Below are positions 8,244-16,405 of a stretch of DNA of 20,192 bases, one piece after another. This DNA comes from an uncultured Clostridiaceae bacterium (GTDB taxonomy: Bacteria > Bacillota > Clostridia > TANB77 > CAG-508). The stretch covers positions 1-20,192 of the forward strand of contig CATXTS010000019.1 of the NCBI GenBank assembly GCA_958402495.1. The letters run 5' to 3'. Each line of letters begins with the position of its first letter. The stretch's first letter is position 1. A model generated the notes under the pieces. It did no database searches. It saw nothing but the letters and a program-made list of their open reading frames with translations, and was not told the DNA's origin. The position numbers and the translations under genes were made by a program.

Positions 8244-9935
8244 ATGAATAAAAAATGGGAATGCTATAAGGTAGATGAAGAAAAAGTAGAACAAATTGCA
8301 TGCAAATATCAGATAGGAAGATTATTAGCTAATATCTTAGTTAATAGAAATATTGTAGAAGAAAAAGAAATTACTACTTTTTTACAGCCAACTAGAAATG
8401 ACTTTTATAATCCATTTCTTATGCCAGATATGGAAAAAGCGGTAACTAGAATCTTGCAAGCTATCCAGAAAAAAGAAAACATTATAATTTATGGAGATTA
8501 TGATGTAGATGGTATCACGAGTATTACGGTATTAAAGAAATTCATGCAAGAAAGAGGTGCCTTAGTTGCAGACTATATTCCTAATCGCTTAGAAGAAGGG
8601 TATGGACTAAATAAACCAGCCATTCAAAGGATAGTAGAACAAGGATATTCCTTAATGATTACGGTAGATTGTGGGATTTCAGGAATAGAAGAAGTAGCTT
8701 ATGGTAACGCATTAGGTTTAGAAACGATTATAACAGACCATCATGAACCAGGAGAAAACTTACCAGATGCACTAGCGATTGTAGACGCTAAAAGAAAAGA
8801 TAGTACATATCCGTTTAACCAGTTAGCAGGAGTTGGTGTTGTTTTTAAAGTCATCCAAGCCATTAGTCAAAAATTACAATTACCAGAAAAAGAATACTTA
8901 AAATATTTAGATATTGTATGTGTAGGTACCATTTCTGACATCGTACCATTAGTAGATGAGAATAGAGTCATTGCTAAACTAGGGTTAAAACTGGTGGAAG
9001 TTACTAAAAATATAGGTCTAAGAACATTATTAGAATTATCAGGATATAGGCAGGTCGATTCTAACGCCATTTCCTTTGGAATTGCACCTAGAATTAATGC
9101 TTGTGGAAGAATGGGGAAGGAAAGAGAAGCTTTAAACCTATTTTTAACCACAGACCCTATAGAAGCTAGAAATATAGCTAATCGATTAAATACTTACAAC
9201 AAAGAAAGACAAGATACAGAAAAGGAAATTTTTAAACAGGCAGTAGAACAAATAGAACAAGCAAACAAAGAAGCAGAAGTCATTGTATTAGGTGATAGTC
9301 GTTGGCATCATGGGGTGATAGGTATTGTATCTTCTAAAATTACAGAAATGTATTTTAAACCAAGTATATTAATCTGCTTTGAAGAAAACGAGGGAAAAGG
9401 TTCTGGTAGAAGTATTCCAGGATTTGATTTATTTGAAGCATTAAGTCATTGTCAAACTTATTTGGATAAGTATGGAGGCCATAGCATGGCAGTGGGGGTT
9501 AGTGTAAAAAAAGAAAATTTTGAAAAATTCAAAAAAGAATTTGAAGAATATGCGCATAATAGTTCTATTCATGATATAATACCTATCATTCCTATTGATA
9601 AAGAAGTAACTTTAAAAGATATCCAAATGGAACAAGTTCAAGAACTTAGCCAATTAGAACCTTTTGGAGAAGCCAATAAAACACCAATATTTTTATATAG
9701 AAATTTAAAAATACAGGCGATAAGAGCACTTTCAGAAGGAAAACATTTAAAGTTAACCTTAAAAGATGAGCATTTCTTTTTAGATGGAATAGGATTTAAT
9801 CTAGGGGATTTAACACAGGAATATTGTATTGGTGATAAAGTCGATGTTGTAGGTACTTTAGAAATCAATAGTTTTGGTGGCAGGCAAAATATACAAATCA
9901 ATATCAAAGATATGATGAAATCTGCTAGCAAGTAA
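8244..9935 (+). CDS. recJ: Single-stranded-DNA-specific 5'-3' exonuclease RecJ
   Basis: A 563-residue DHH-superfamily nuclease of recombinational and mismatch repair; it degrades single-stranded DNA from the 5' end. The DHH domain shows GDYDVDG (84-90), VDCG (D142) and DHH (165-167), which bind the catalytic metals. The DHHA1 domain follows, with GSGRSIPGFDLFEAL and the GGH motif at 411-413. A C-terminal OB-like domain (about 450-560) ends in NIQINIKD. The length matches the short RecJ form (about 560-570) without the long C-terminal extension seen in Bacillus. Start supported by AAAGGAAAGG. First gene of a four-gene operon; rel starts 21 bases after its stop. recJ next to rel and hisS is a common arrangement in Clostridia, though apt, often found between recJ and rel, is missing here. 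Confidence 0.95.
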   Translation: MNKKWECYKVDEEKVEQIACKYQIGRLLANILVNRNIVEEKEITTFLQPTRNDFYNPFLMPDMEKAVTRILQAIQKKENIIIYGDYDVDGITSITVLKKFMQERGALVADYIPNRLEEGYGLNKPAIQRIVEQGYSLMITVDCGISGIEEVAYGNALGLETIITDHHEPGENLPDALAIVDAKRKDSTYPFNQLAGVGVVFKVIQAISQKLQLPEKEYLKYLDIVCVGTISDIVPLVDENRVIAKLGLKLVEVTKNIGLRTLLELSGYRQVDSNAISFGIAPRINACGRMGKEREALNLFLTTDPIEARNIANRLNTYNKERQDTEKEIFKQAVEQIEQANKEAEVIVLGDSRWHHGVIGIVSSKITEMYFKPSILICFEENEGKGSGRSIPGFDLFEALSHCQTYLDKYGGHSMAVGVSVKKENFEKFKKEFEEYAHNSSIHDIIPIIPIDKEVTLKDIQMEQVQELSQLEPFGEANKTPIFLYRNLKIQAIRALSEGKHLKLTLKDEHFFLDGIGFNLGDLTQEYCIGDKVDVVGTLEINSFGGRQNIQINIKDMMKSASK

Positions 9936-9956
9936 AAATAAAGGAAGTGAAACCAT

Positions 9957-12158
9957 ATGCAAGAAACAGAAAAGAAGTTCACAATAGAAGATATTTTAAA
10001 CAAAATGAAAAAGAATAATAGAAAAACAGATATTAAGCTCATTATGAAAGCTTATATGTTTGCTAAGGAAAAACACGGGGAGCAACTAAGAAAGTCAGGA
10101 GAACCTTATATTATACATCCACTACAAGTTGCCTATACCTTAGCAGAACTAGGTTTAGATGACAGTACCATTTGTGCAGCTCTATTACATGATGTCGTAG
10201 AAGATACAGATATTACTCACCAAGATTTAGTAAATGAATTTGGTAGTGAAATAGCCGATATGGTAGACGGAGTTACGAAGTTAAGCAAATTAAATTATGA
10301 GTCTGTAGAAGAAGAACAAGTAGAAAATTATAGAAAAATGTTCTTAGCCATGGGAAAAGATATCCGTGTCATTATGATAAAACTAGCAGATAGATTGCAT
10401 AATATGCGAACCTTAAAATATATCCCTAGAGATAGGCAAATTGCCAATGCTAAAGAAACCATGGAATTATATGCACCGTTAGCCAATCGTATGGGTATCT
10501 ATTCTCTAAAATGGGAATTAGAAGATTTAGGGTTTAAATATTTATACCCAGAAGAATATAGAGAAATTGTAGAAGGTATTGATAGAAAAAGAGAAGAAAG
10601 ACTAGAATTTATTGACCGCATAGAAGAACAAATCAAACAAGAATTAAAGAAACAAAAAATAGATGCCCAAATTAATGGAAGAGCTAAGCATTTATATAGT
10701 ATTTATCGTAAAATGAAAAGAGACAATTGTACTTTAGATCAAATTTATGACTTATTTGCTCTTAGAATTATTGTGAATTCTGTAAAAGATTGTTATGCTG
10801 CTTTAGGAGTAGTACATGAATTATATAATCCTATGCCAGGAAGATTTAAAGATTATATTGCCGTGCCAAAACCAAACTTATATCAATCCCTACATACGAC
10901 TTTAATTGGGGAAAAAGGAACTCCTTTTGAAGTACAAATACGTACATGGGACATGCATCGTATTGCAGAATATGGAATTGCTGCTCACTGGGCATATAAA
11001 GAAGCTAGTTTTTCAAAAGGTAAAAAGGCGAATGTGCAAGTATCAGAGGATAAATTAGCATGGCTTCGTGAAACTTTAGAATGGCAAAAAGATATGCAAG
11101 ACCCACAAGAGTTTTTAAATACCTTAAAAACAGAGTTATTTGAAGACGAAGTGTATGTATTTACACCAAGAGGAGATATTAAAGTATTACCAAGAGGTAG
11201 TACGCCAATTGATTATGCTTATAGTATCCATGCAGAGATAGGCCATCATATGACTGGTTGTAAAATTAATAGTAAAATGATGCCAATTATTACCAAATTA
11301 CATAATGGAGATATTGTAGATATTATTACTTCCGATAATGCCAAAGGACCAAGTCGAGATTGGCTTAAATTTATCAAAAGTTCAACAGCTAAAAATAAAA
11401 TTCAGGCATGGTTTAAGAAAAACCAAAGGGAAGAAAATATTGTTAAAGGAAAAGACCTAATTGAAAAAGAAATTAAAAGAATTGGTATGGACTATAGCGA
11501 ATTATTTAAAATAGAGTTTATACAAGGTGCTTTAAATCGATATAAATTTGCAACGATAGAAGATATGTATGCTAGTGTAGGTTTTGGAGCCATTTCTGCT
11601 GGTAAAGTAATTAGTAGAATTCTAGAAGAATATAGAAAAGTCCATAAAGAAGAAAATGTAGAAGAAAAGATAGAACAGTTAAATAAGAAAACAAGCCAAT
11701 CGAACGTTTCTAAAACGGGTATTATTGTAAAAGGAATCGACAACTGTTTAGTAAAACTATCTAAATGTTGTAATCCTGTACCAGGAGATCAAATTGTAGG
11801 CTACATTACTAGAGGAAGAGGTGTATCGGTTCATAGAGCAGATTGTAAAAATCTAAAAGATTTATTTTTAGATGAAGAAAATAGAATGATTGATGTCTAT
11901 TGGATTGATGAAAAAACAGCCTCTTATAATGTAGATATTGAAGTATATGCTAATGATAGAAATGGACTTTTATCCGATATTATTGCACAAATTAGTGATA
12001 CAAAATGTAAGTTAATAGCCGTTTCTTCCAGAGCTAATAAAGAAAGAATTGCCATTACAGAAATGACGGTAGAAGTAGAAAACCTAGAGCAATTAAACCA
12101 GGTATTAAAAGCCTTGAGGAAAATTGATAGTGTTTATGAAGTAAAACGTAAAAAATAA
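9957..12158 (+). CDS. relA: Bifunctional (p)ppGpp synthetase/hydrolase (Rel)
   Basis: A 733-residue long RelA/SpoT homologue making and degrading the alarmone (p)ppGpp in amino-acid starvation. The N-terminal HD hydrolase domain keeps its metal ligands: H54, H78-D79 and D145 (KLADRLHNM). The synthetase domain carries GRAKHLYSIYRKM (241-253), D265 and FEVQIRT with the catalytic E325. Then come a TGS domain (about 398-460, VYVFTPRGDIKVLPRGSTPIDYAY), a helical region, a zinc-finger-type segment with CC at 604-605, H626 and C630, and a C-terminal ACT domain (about 655-733). Both active sites look intact, so it is best called bifunctional Rel, the single long enzyme usual in Bacillota. Start from AAGGAAGTG seven bases upstream. 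Second gene of the recJ operon; in the same unit as hisS, the alarmone enzyme is co-transcribed with an aminoacyl-tRNA synthetase. Confidence 0.96.
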   Translation: MQETEKKFTIEDILNKMKKNNRKTDIKLIMKAYMFAKEKHGEQLRKSGEPYIIHPLQVAYTLAELGLDDSTICAALLHDVVEDTDITHQDLVNEFGSEIADMVDGVTKLSKLNYESVEEEQVENYRKMFLAMGKDIRVIMIKLADRLHNMRTLKYIPRDRQIANAKETMELYAPLANRMGIYSLKWELEDLGFKYLYPEEYREIVEGIDRKREERLEFIDRIEEQIKQELKKQKIDAQINGRAKHLYSIYRKMKRDNCTLDQIYDLFALRIIVNSVKDCYAALGVVHELYNPMPGRFKDYIAVPKPNLYQSLHTTLIGEKGTPFEVQIRTWDMHRIAEYGIAAHWAYKEASFSKGKKANVQVSEDKLAWLRETLEWQKDMQDPQEFLNTLKTELFEDEVYVFTPRGDIKVLPRGSTPIDYAYSIHAEIGHHMTGCKINSKMMPIITKLHNGDIVDIITSDNAKGPSRDWLKFIKSSTAKNKIQAWFKKNQREENIVKGKDLIEKEIKRIGMDYSELFKIEFIQGALNRYKFATIEDMYASVGFGAISAGKVISRILEEYRKVHKEENVEEKIEQLNKKTSQSNVSKTGIIVKGIDNCLVKLSKCCNPVPGDQIVGYITRGRGVSVHRADCKNLKDLFLDEENRMIDVYWIDEKTASYNVDIEVYANDRNGLLSDIIAQISDTKCKLIAVSSRANKERIAITEMTVEVENLEQLNQVLKALRKIDSVYEVKRKK

Positions 12159-12192
12159 AATATAAAGGATGTTTAAAGAAAGAGGTAAGAAC

Positions 12193-12843
12193 ATGATACT
12201 AAAGAGATTACAAGTACAAACACAGCTTGCAGAACCAACGAATTGTTACATTGTAGAAGATGAACAAACCAAAGAAACGATGGTTGTAGATCCCGGTGGA
12301 GAACCTGAAAAGATTATAGAAATGCTAGATGCTTTAGGCATAGAAAAATTAAAATACATTTATTTAACACACTGTCATGGAGACCATTTTGGAGGAATCC
12401 TAGAATTGAAAAAACAAAAAGGCGGAAAAATATTGATTCATAGAGAAGATGCGCCAGGGCTATATGACCAATCTATTAGTTTAACAGATTATATTGGTAT
12501 GCAAGAGATGGAATTAGAAGCGGATTCTAGGGTAGATGATGGTGATACTATCCATGTGGGAAATATTGAATTAAAAGTGATTCATACACCGGGACATACC
12601 CAAGGTGGTAGCTGTTTATATTGCAAACAAGAAGGTTTTTTATTATCAGGAGATACCCTATTTAAAGGAACTTGGGGAAGAACCGATTTGCCAACTAGTA
12701 ATTTTGAAGAAATTATTTATTCTATTACCAATAAACTAGCTATTTTACCAGATGATACAATTGTGTATCCAGGTCATGGGAGAATGACCACGATTCGAGA
12801 GGAAGAACCAATTTATTTAGCACTAAGACCAAGAAAAGAATAA
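12193..12843 (+). CDS. Metallo-beta-lactamase-fold hydrolase, glyoxalase II-like
   Basis: A 216-residue MBL-fold hydrolase with a complete di-metal site: THCHGDH (H60, H62, D64, H65), H135 in HTPGHTQG, D154 in SGDT and H195 in PGHG. The start MILKRLQVQTQ...TNCYIVED is typical of the short glyoxalase II-like (YqgX/GloB-type) proteins that sit next to rel and hisS in many Clostridia. The likely reaction is hydrolysis of a thioester such as an S-acylglutathione analogue or another acyl-thiol, but the true substrate is unknown. The frame begins at an ATG at 12169 directly abutting AAAGG, too close for a binding site; GAGGT at 12182-12186 favours ATG 12193. Third gene of the operon, starting about 34 bases after rel. 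Confidence 0.85.
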   Translation: MILKRLQVQTQLAEPTNCYIVEDEQTKETMVVDPGGEPEKIIEMLDALGIEKLKYIYLTHCHGDHFGGILELKKQKGGKILIHREDAPGLYDQSISLTDYIGMQEMELEADSRVDDGDTIHVGNIELKVIHTPGHTQGGSCLYCKQEGFLLSGDTLFKGTWGRTDLPTSNFEEIIYSITNKLAILPDDTIVYPGHGRMTTIREEEPIYLALRPRKE

Positions 12844-12853
12844 AGGATAAATA

Positions 12854-12876
12854 TCAAAATAGGAATTCTATTTTGA
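12854..12876 (+). other. Hairpin upstream of hisS
   Basis: TCAAAATAG and CTATTTTGA form a 9-bp stem around GAATT, directly followed by an A run and the hisS ribosome binding site. It has no T run, so it is not a terminator; it may protect or tune the hisS message. No T-box features (specifier loop, AGGGTGG box) are present. Confidence 0.4.
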
Positions 12877-12894
12877 AAAAAAGGAGGAGAGAAA

Positions 12895-14211
12895 ATGAGT
12901 GATATAGTAGAGCCAAGAACCTTACCAGGTTTTATGGAATTATTACCAAAAGAGCAAATTGCTTTTAATCAAATGAAACAAACGATTCAAAACACTTATG
13001 AAAAATTTGGCTTTTTACCGATAGATACCCCTATTATTGAAATGGCAGAAGTATTACTTGCTAAAGCAGGTGGAGAGACTGAAAAACAGATTTATCGCTT
13101 TGAAAAAGGGGATAATGATTTAGCTTTAAGATTTGATTTAACAGTACCACTTGCTAAATATGTAACCCAATATAATAATGAACTTAGTTTTCCTTTTAGA
13201 AGATATCAAATTGGAAAGGTATACAGGGGAGAAAGGCCACAAAAAGGTAGATTTCGTGAATTCTATCAATGTGATATTGATATTATTGGGGATGGAGAAC
13301 TTAGTATACAAAATGATGCCGAAATGCCAAGTGTCATTTACCAAACCTTTAAGGCTTTAGGCTTTGAAGATTTTACCATTTGTATCAATAATCGAAAAGT
13401 GTTAAATGGTATGTTTGAAGCATTAGAGCAAAGTGAGAATGCTGTAGAAATTATGCGTATTATAGATAAATTAGAGAAAATAGGAAAAGACAATGTAGTA
13501 GCTATGTTAGCAGAATTACAAATTAACCAAGAAACCATAAATGCCATTATGCAGTTTATTGGTATTGATGGTACTACAGATGAAAAGTTACAAGCATTGG
13601 AACAATTACCTTTTAGCAAACATAGTGAATTATTTAGACAAGGAATAGAAGAACTAAAACAAGTAGTTTGCTATGTAAGAAAGTTTGGCGTTCCAGAGAA
13701 AAACTTTAAAGTAGATTTAACGATTGCCAGAGGTCTTGATTATTATACAGGTACGGTTTATGAAACTTTCCTAAATGCCTATAGAAATATTGGTAGTGTT
13801 TGTTCTGGTGGTAGATATGATAATTTAGCACAATATTATACGGATAAAAAATTACCAGGGGTTGGTATTTCGATTGGATTAACACGTTTATTTTATCAAT
13901 TAAATGAACTACAAGTATTAGAGCAAAAACAAAAATCTGTTGCAAAAGTATTAGTGGTTCCGATGACAGAGGATATTTCAGAGGCTTTAAGAACTGCAAC
14001 TGTGCTTAGAAATGAGAATATTGCCACAGAAGTATATTTAGAAAATAAAAAAATAAAAGCCAAAATGAAATATGCTAACCACCTAGAAATTCCTTATGTC
14101 ATTTTATTAGGAGAAGATGAGATTCAAAATAAAACAGTTACTTTAAAAAATATGGAAACTGGAGAACAAGAAACATTGCCTTTAGAGGCAGTTATAGAAA
14201 AGCTAAAATAG
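12895..14211 (+). CDS. hisS: Histidyl-tRNA synthetase
   Basis: A 438-residue class II synthetase that charges tRNA-His. Visible landmarks: the N-terminal PGFMELLP region, FDLTVPLAKYV, class II motif 2 within YQIGKVYRGERPQKGRFRE (about 104-125), the histidine-specific ARGLDYYTGTVYE (R279), GGRYDNL (305-311) and motif 3, GVGISIGLTRLF. The C-terminal anticodon-binding domain is present (from KVLVVPM to the end), separating it from the regulatory paralogue HisZ, which lacks it. Start supported by AAGGAGGAG. Last gene of the recJ-rel-MBL-hisS operon, followed by a strong terminator. hemZ, often present between the MBL gene and hisS in Clostridia, is missing here. Confidence 0.96.
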   Translation: MSDIVEPRTLPGFMELLPKEQIAFNQMKQTIQNTYEKFGFLPIDTPIIEMAEVLLAKAGGETEKQIYRFEKGDNDLALRFDLTVPLAKYVTQYNNELSFPFRRYQIGKVYRGERPQKGRFREFYQCDIDIIGDGELSIQNDAEMPSVIYQTFKALGFEDFTICINNRKVLNGMFEALEQSENAVEIMRIIDKLEKIGKDNVVAMLAELQINQETINAIMQFIGIDGTTDEKLQALEQLPFSKHSELFRQGIEELKQVVCYVRKFGVPEKNFKVDLTIARGLDYYTGTVYETFLNAYRNIGSVCSGGRYDNLAQYYTDKKLPGVGISIGLTRLFYQLNELQVLEQKQKSVAKVLVVPMTEDISEALRTATVLRNENIATEVYLENKKIKAKMKYANHLEIPYVILLGEDEIQNKTVTLKNMETGEQETLPLEAVIEKLK

Positions 14212-14216
14212 CAAAC

Positions 14217-14256
14217 AAACAAGTAAGATAATAAATAACTTACTTGTTTTTCTTTT
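14217..14256 (+). terminator. Terminator of the recJ-hisS operon
   Basis: An 11-bp stem (14217-14227 with 14239-14249) around an 11-base A/T loop, followed by TTCTTTT. Confidence 0.85.
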
Positions 14257-14257
14257 G

Positions 14258-14286
14258 TCATATTTGTACAAGTACAAGCATATAAT
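14258..14286 (+). promoter_or_regulatory. Sigma-E-like promoter of spoIIP
   Basis: TCATATT at 14258-14264 matches the Bacillus sigma-E -35 consensus KMATATT exactly. CATATAAT at 14279-14286 matches the -10 consensus CATACAHT at 7 of 8 positions, with a 14-bp spacer. It lies about 33 bp ahead of the spoIIP start. spoIIP is a known sigma-E target in Bacillus subtilis, which supports the reading. A sigma-A reading is also possible, because the -10 contains TATAAT, but no TTGACA-like box lies 17 bp upstream. Confidence 0.6.
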
Positions 14287-14319
14287 ACATATAATAAGGT
14301 TTGTACGAGAGGAAAAAAT

Positions 14320-15456
14320 ATGATTAATTTAGCAGTGATACATTTGAAAGATTTGGCAAAATATTTGATAAGATTCATACTGATAGTGGGCATTATTTAT
14401 TTACTGGTAAGTATCTTTTCTAACCACTCACCAGAAGAGTCACAAAAGGTTTCTAGCTTTATTACACAATTAGATTTAAAAGGATGCTTAGAGGATAGTA
14501 TACCAATGATGAAGCAAGTTAAACAAGAAAATAAAGATACGGTGGCACAAATAGAAGAAGATATAGAAAAGATAGACCCTTTAAAATTAGTATTGGGAAC
14601 ACAATTAGAAATGATGGATACGATAGTAGCTAAGGCTAAAGAAAATAGCACCGATACAAAAGAAAATACACAGACGGATTTGCCAGTACAGCAGGCACAA
14701 ACAGGGGGTAGTACGGAAGTAGTACCAAACAATGTACCTACTAAATTTACGAATTCTTATAATGGGGTACAGGTGAAAAATGAAACAGCTCATCAATTAA
14801 CAGAAGAAATGTTAAAGCCAGATATTTCTATTAATAATCAAAATATTATGATATTCCATACACATACTTGTGAAAGTTATACTCCAAGTGATAATTTCCA
14901 ATATACACAAACAGGAACTTATCGAACGACAGACTTAAATTTTAGTGTAGCAAGAGTGGGAACAGAGTTAGAAAATCAACTAAAGAGTTACCAATATCAG
15001 GTTGTACACGATAAAACATATCATGATTATCCAGCTTATAATGGATCTTACGGAAGGTCTTTAACAACTGTAGAGAATTTATTAAAAACAAATACCAATA
15101 CGGATATTGTTTTTGATGTACATAGAGATGCGATTGGCGATTATTCTTATGCGCCAACAGTGAAAATAGGGGATGAATATGCAGCACAGATTATGTTTGT
15201 TATAGGAACAGATGGAGGAGGTTTAGCACATCCAAACTGGAACCAGAATTTAAAATTTGCAGTAAAGATACAAGAAAAGGCCAATGAATTATATCCAGGT
15301 TTGTTTAAACCAATTATTTTAAGAAATAGTAGATACAACCAACATTTAGCAAAAGCAGCGACCATTATTGAAGTAGGGGCTACTGGTAATACAATGGAAC
15401 AATGTTTGAATAGTATGAAGTATCTAGCAAAAGTAATGAATGAAGCTTTGAAATAA
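14320..15456 (+). CDS. spoIIP: Stage II sporulation protein P
   Basis: A 378-residue membrane-anchored peptidoglycan hydrolase. In sporulating bacteria SpoIIP acts with SpoIID and SpoIIM in the mother cell to thin septal peptidoglycan and drive engulfment of the forespore; it has amidase and endopeptidase activity. A transmembrane segment at about residues 16-34 is followed by a polar linker (about 40-165). The catalytic domain carries HTHTCESY (H180, H182, E185) and the second family motif, FDVHRDAIGD (H268). ILRNSRYNQHLAKAATIIEVGATGNT near the C-terminus is also typical. Length is normal. Start from GAGAGG seven bases upstream. Monocistronic, behind a sigma-E-like promoter. In many sporulating bacteria gpr or lepA lies nearby, but not here. 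Its presence is the main evidence that the organism forms endospores. Confidence 0.93.
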   Translation: MINLAVIHLKDLAKYLIRFILIVGIIYLLVSIFSNHSPEESQKVSSFITQLDLKGCLEDSIPMMKQVKQENKDTVAQIEEDIEKIDPLKLVLGTQLEMMDTIVAKAKENSTDTKENTQTDLPVQQAQTGGSTEVVPNNVPTKFTNSYNGVQVKNETAHQLTEEMLKPDISINNQNIMIFHTHTCESYTPSDNFQYTQTGTYRTTDLNFSVARVGTELENQLKSYQYQVVHDKTYHDYPAYNGSYGRSLTTVENLLKTNTNTDIVFDVHRDAIGDYSYAPTVKIGDEYAAQIMFVIGTDGGGLAHPNWNQNLKFAVKIQEKANELYPGLFKPIILRNSRYNQHLAKAATIIEVGATGNTMEQCLNSMKYLAKVMNEALK

Positions 15457-15459
15457 AAG

Positions 15460-15488
15460 TTGAAATTTTATGTAAAATATAGTATAAT
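15460..15488 (+). promoter_or_regulatory. Sigma-A promoter of the 77-residue gene
   Basis: TTGAAA at 15460-15465, 17-bp spacer, perfect TATAAT at 15483-15488. Transcription should start near 15495, giving a leader of about 105 bases. Confidence 0.75.
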
Positions 15489-15508
15489 AATGATTATAAA
15501 AGAAAACT

Positions 15509-15562
15509 ATCAGTTTAACACCAATTATACGGAAGTTACTGCGCAAAGTATAATTAACTGAT
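15509..15562 (+). ncRNA. Structured leader RNA, candidate cis-regulatory element
   Basis: ATCAGTT (15509-15515) pairs with AACTGAT (15556-15562), and AATTATAC (15523-15530) with GTATAATT (15548-15555). The two stems stack directly on the 3' side and are separated by the 7-base bulge TAACACC on the 5' side. The 17-base apical loop contains GTTA (15535-15538), which is complementary to TAAC in the bulge and could form a further contact. It matches no riboswitch class I can name; the loop's ACGGAAGT recalls the glutamine riboswitch core, but the other conserved parts are absent. Confidence 0.5.
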
Positions 15563-15600
15563 GTGAGATGCAGGTCCTAACAAATGGAGGAGAAATATAT

Positions 15601-15834
15601 ATGCTAAATGAAATATTTAAACTTTTAGAAGAAAAGTCCAAAGAAGAGGATGAGGATTTTATAGTACGTCTTGTTCTAATGTACAAAGGAAATTTTGGAT
15701 ATGACTTGACGGAGGATAGTTTTGTAGCAACGGTTGCAATGAAACTACCGGAAGTTAACCTCACAATTAAGAACGTAAGTATTAGCATTAAAGAGGAAAG
15801 AATCTTGATGCGGATTAGTGTGAATAAGAGTTAA
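15601..15834 (+). CDS. Unknown small protein, 77 residues
   Basis: I do not recognise this protein. The N-terminal third is a charged helix (MLNEIFKLLEEKSKEEDED). The rest alternates hydrophobic and polar residues in a way that suggests a small beta-rich domain (IVRLVLMYKGNFGYDL, VATVAMKLPEVNLTIKNVSISI). It has no signal peptide or membrane segment, so it is probably cytoplasmic. An in-frame ATG at 15568 would lengthen it by 11 residues, but GGAGGAG at 15587-15593 clearly serves ATG 15601. It is preceded by a strong promoter and a folded leader, which implies regulated expression of this gene alone. Confidence 0.65.
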   Translation: MLNEIFKLLEEKSKEEDEDFIVRLVLMYKGNFGYDLTEDSFVATVAMKLPEVNLTIKNVSISIKEERILMRISVNKS

Positions 15835-15839
15835 TAAAA

Positions 15840-15859
15840 TCCCTGTTGGTGTGCAGGGA
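15840..15859 (+). terminator. Terminator-like hairpin after the 77-residue gene
   Basis: TCCCTG and CAGGGA form a 6-bp GC-rich stem around TTGGTGTG. The following bases are TTAAATTTTAA rather than a clean T run, so termination would be weak. Confidence 0.45.
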
Positions 15860-15899
15860 CTTAAATTTTAAAAAAATTATAGAAAATTTAAAAAAGTAG

Positions 15900-15928
15900 T
15901 TGACAAATGAAAAAAAAGTTTGTATAAT
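15900..15928 (+). promoter_or_regulatory. Consensus promoter of the first tRNA-Gly
   Basis: Perfect TTGACA (15900-15905), 17-bp spacer and perfect TATAAT (15923-15928), as expected for a stable-RNA promoter. Confidence 0.85.
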
Positions 15929-15959
15929 AAAAATCGTTCCAAACAGGAAAGAAAATAAT

Positions 15960-16033
<74 letters not shown>

Positions 16034-16041
16034 AAATAACT

Positions 16042-16068
16042 AATATCACCAATAGGTGATATTTTTTT
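16042..16068 (+). terminator. Terminator of the first tRNA-Gly
   Basis: AATATCACC and GGTGATATT form a 9-bp stem around AATA, followed by a run of T to 16068. Confidence 0.85.
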
Positions 16069-16405
16069 GTCTAAAAAAGAAATGGATAATAATCAGTAGA
16101 TAACATAAAACAAATTGAAAAAAGAATACAGAAAACGGAAAATGAAAAGGAATAAAAATAGAAGTATGTTTATATTGACATTAACCAAAAGGTAATATAA
16201 AATAAATAGGATAAAAAAACAAAACTTGGAAAAGATAAGAAAAAGGGTAGAAATCTAAAAAAATACAGGACTAAGGATGAATAAATAACTCATAAAATTA
16301 TGGAATACTTCATTAGAAGGCTAGATAAATGTAATAACAAAAGAATTAACATTAAAGATTAAAAAAGAGACAAAAGTTAAAATAGTATTTGAGAGGAGAA
16401 AAATT
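16069..16405. other. A-rich non-coding stretch before the prepilin-like gene
   Basis: No gene is supported here. The plus strand is unusually rich in A with few T, like the stretch ahead of glgP. It contains one good promoter (16175-16203), leaving a leader of roughly 195 bases ahead of the start at 16406. I found no strong hairpin in that leader. Confidence 0.5.
16175..16203 (+). promoter_or_regulatory. Promoter of the prepilin-like gene
   Basis: TTGACA at 16175-16180 with TAAAAT at 16198-16203 (17-bp spacer); TATAAA at 16196-16201 is an alternative -10 with a 15-bp spacer. Confidence 0.6.

Noticed and set aside
12855..12894. T-box leader for hisS
   Set aside because: The gap to the upstream gene is only about 50 bases and contains only a 9-bp hairpin; a T-box needs well over 150 bases and conserved motifs that are absent.
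15523..15562. Glutamine riboswitch, suggested by ACGGAAGT in the leader loop
   Set aside because: The other conserved parts of that class (the GUUC/GAAC closing stem, GUAGG hairpin and GAAGGAACGC) are absent and the motif sits in a different structural place.
15525..15788. Minus-strand 87-codon frame opposite the 77-residue gene
   Set aside because: The plus strand has a near-consensus promoter and GGAGGAG binding site, while the minus frame has neither; it is a mirror of the real gene.
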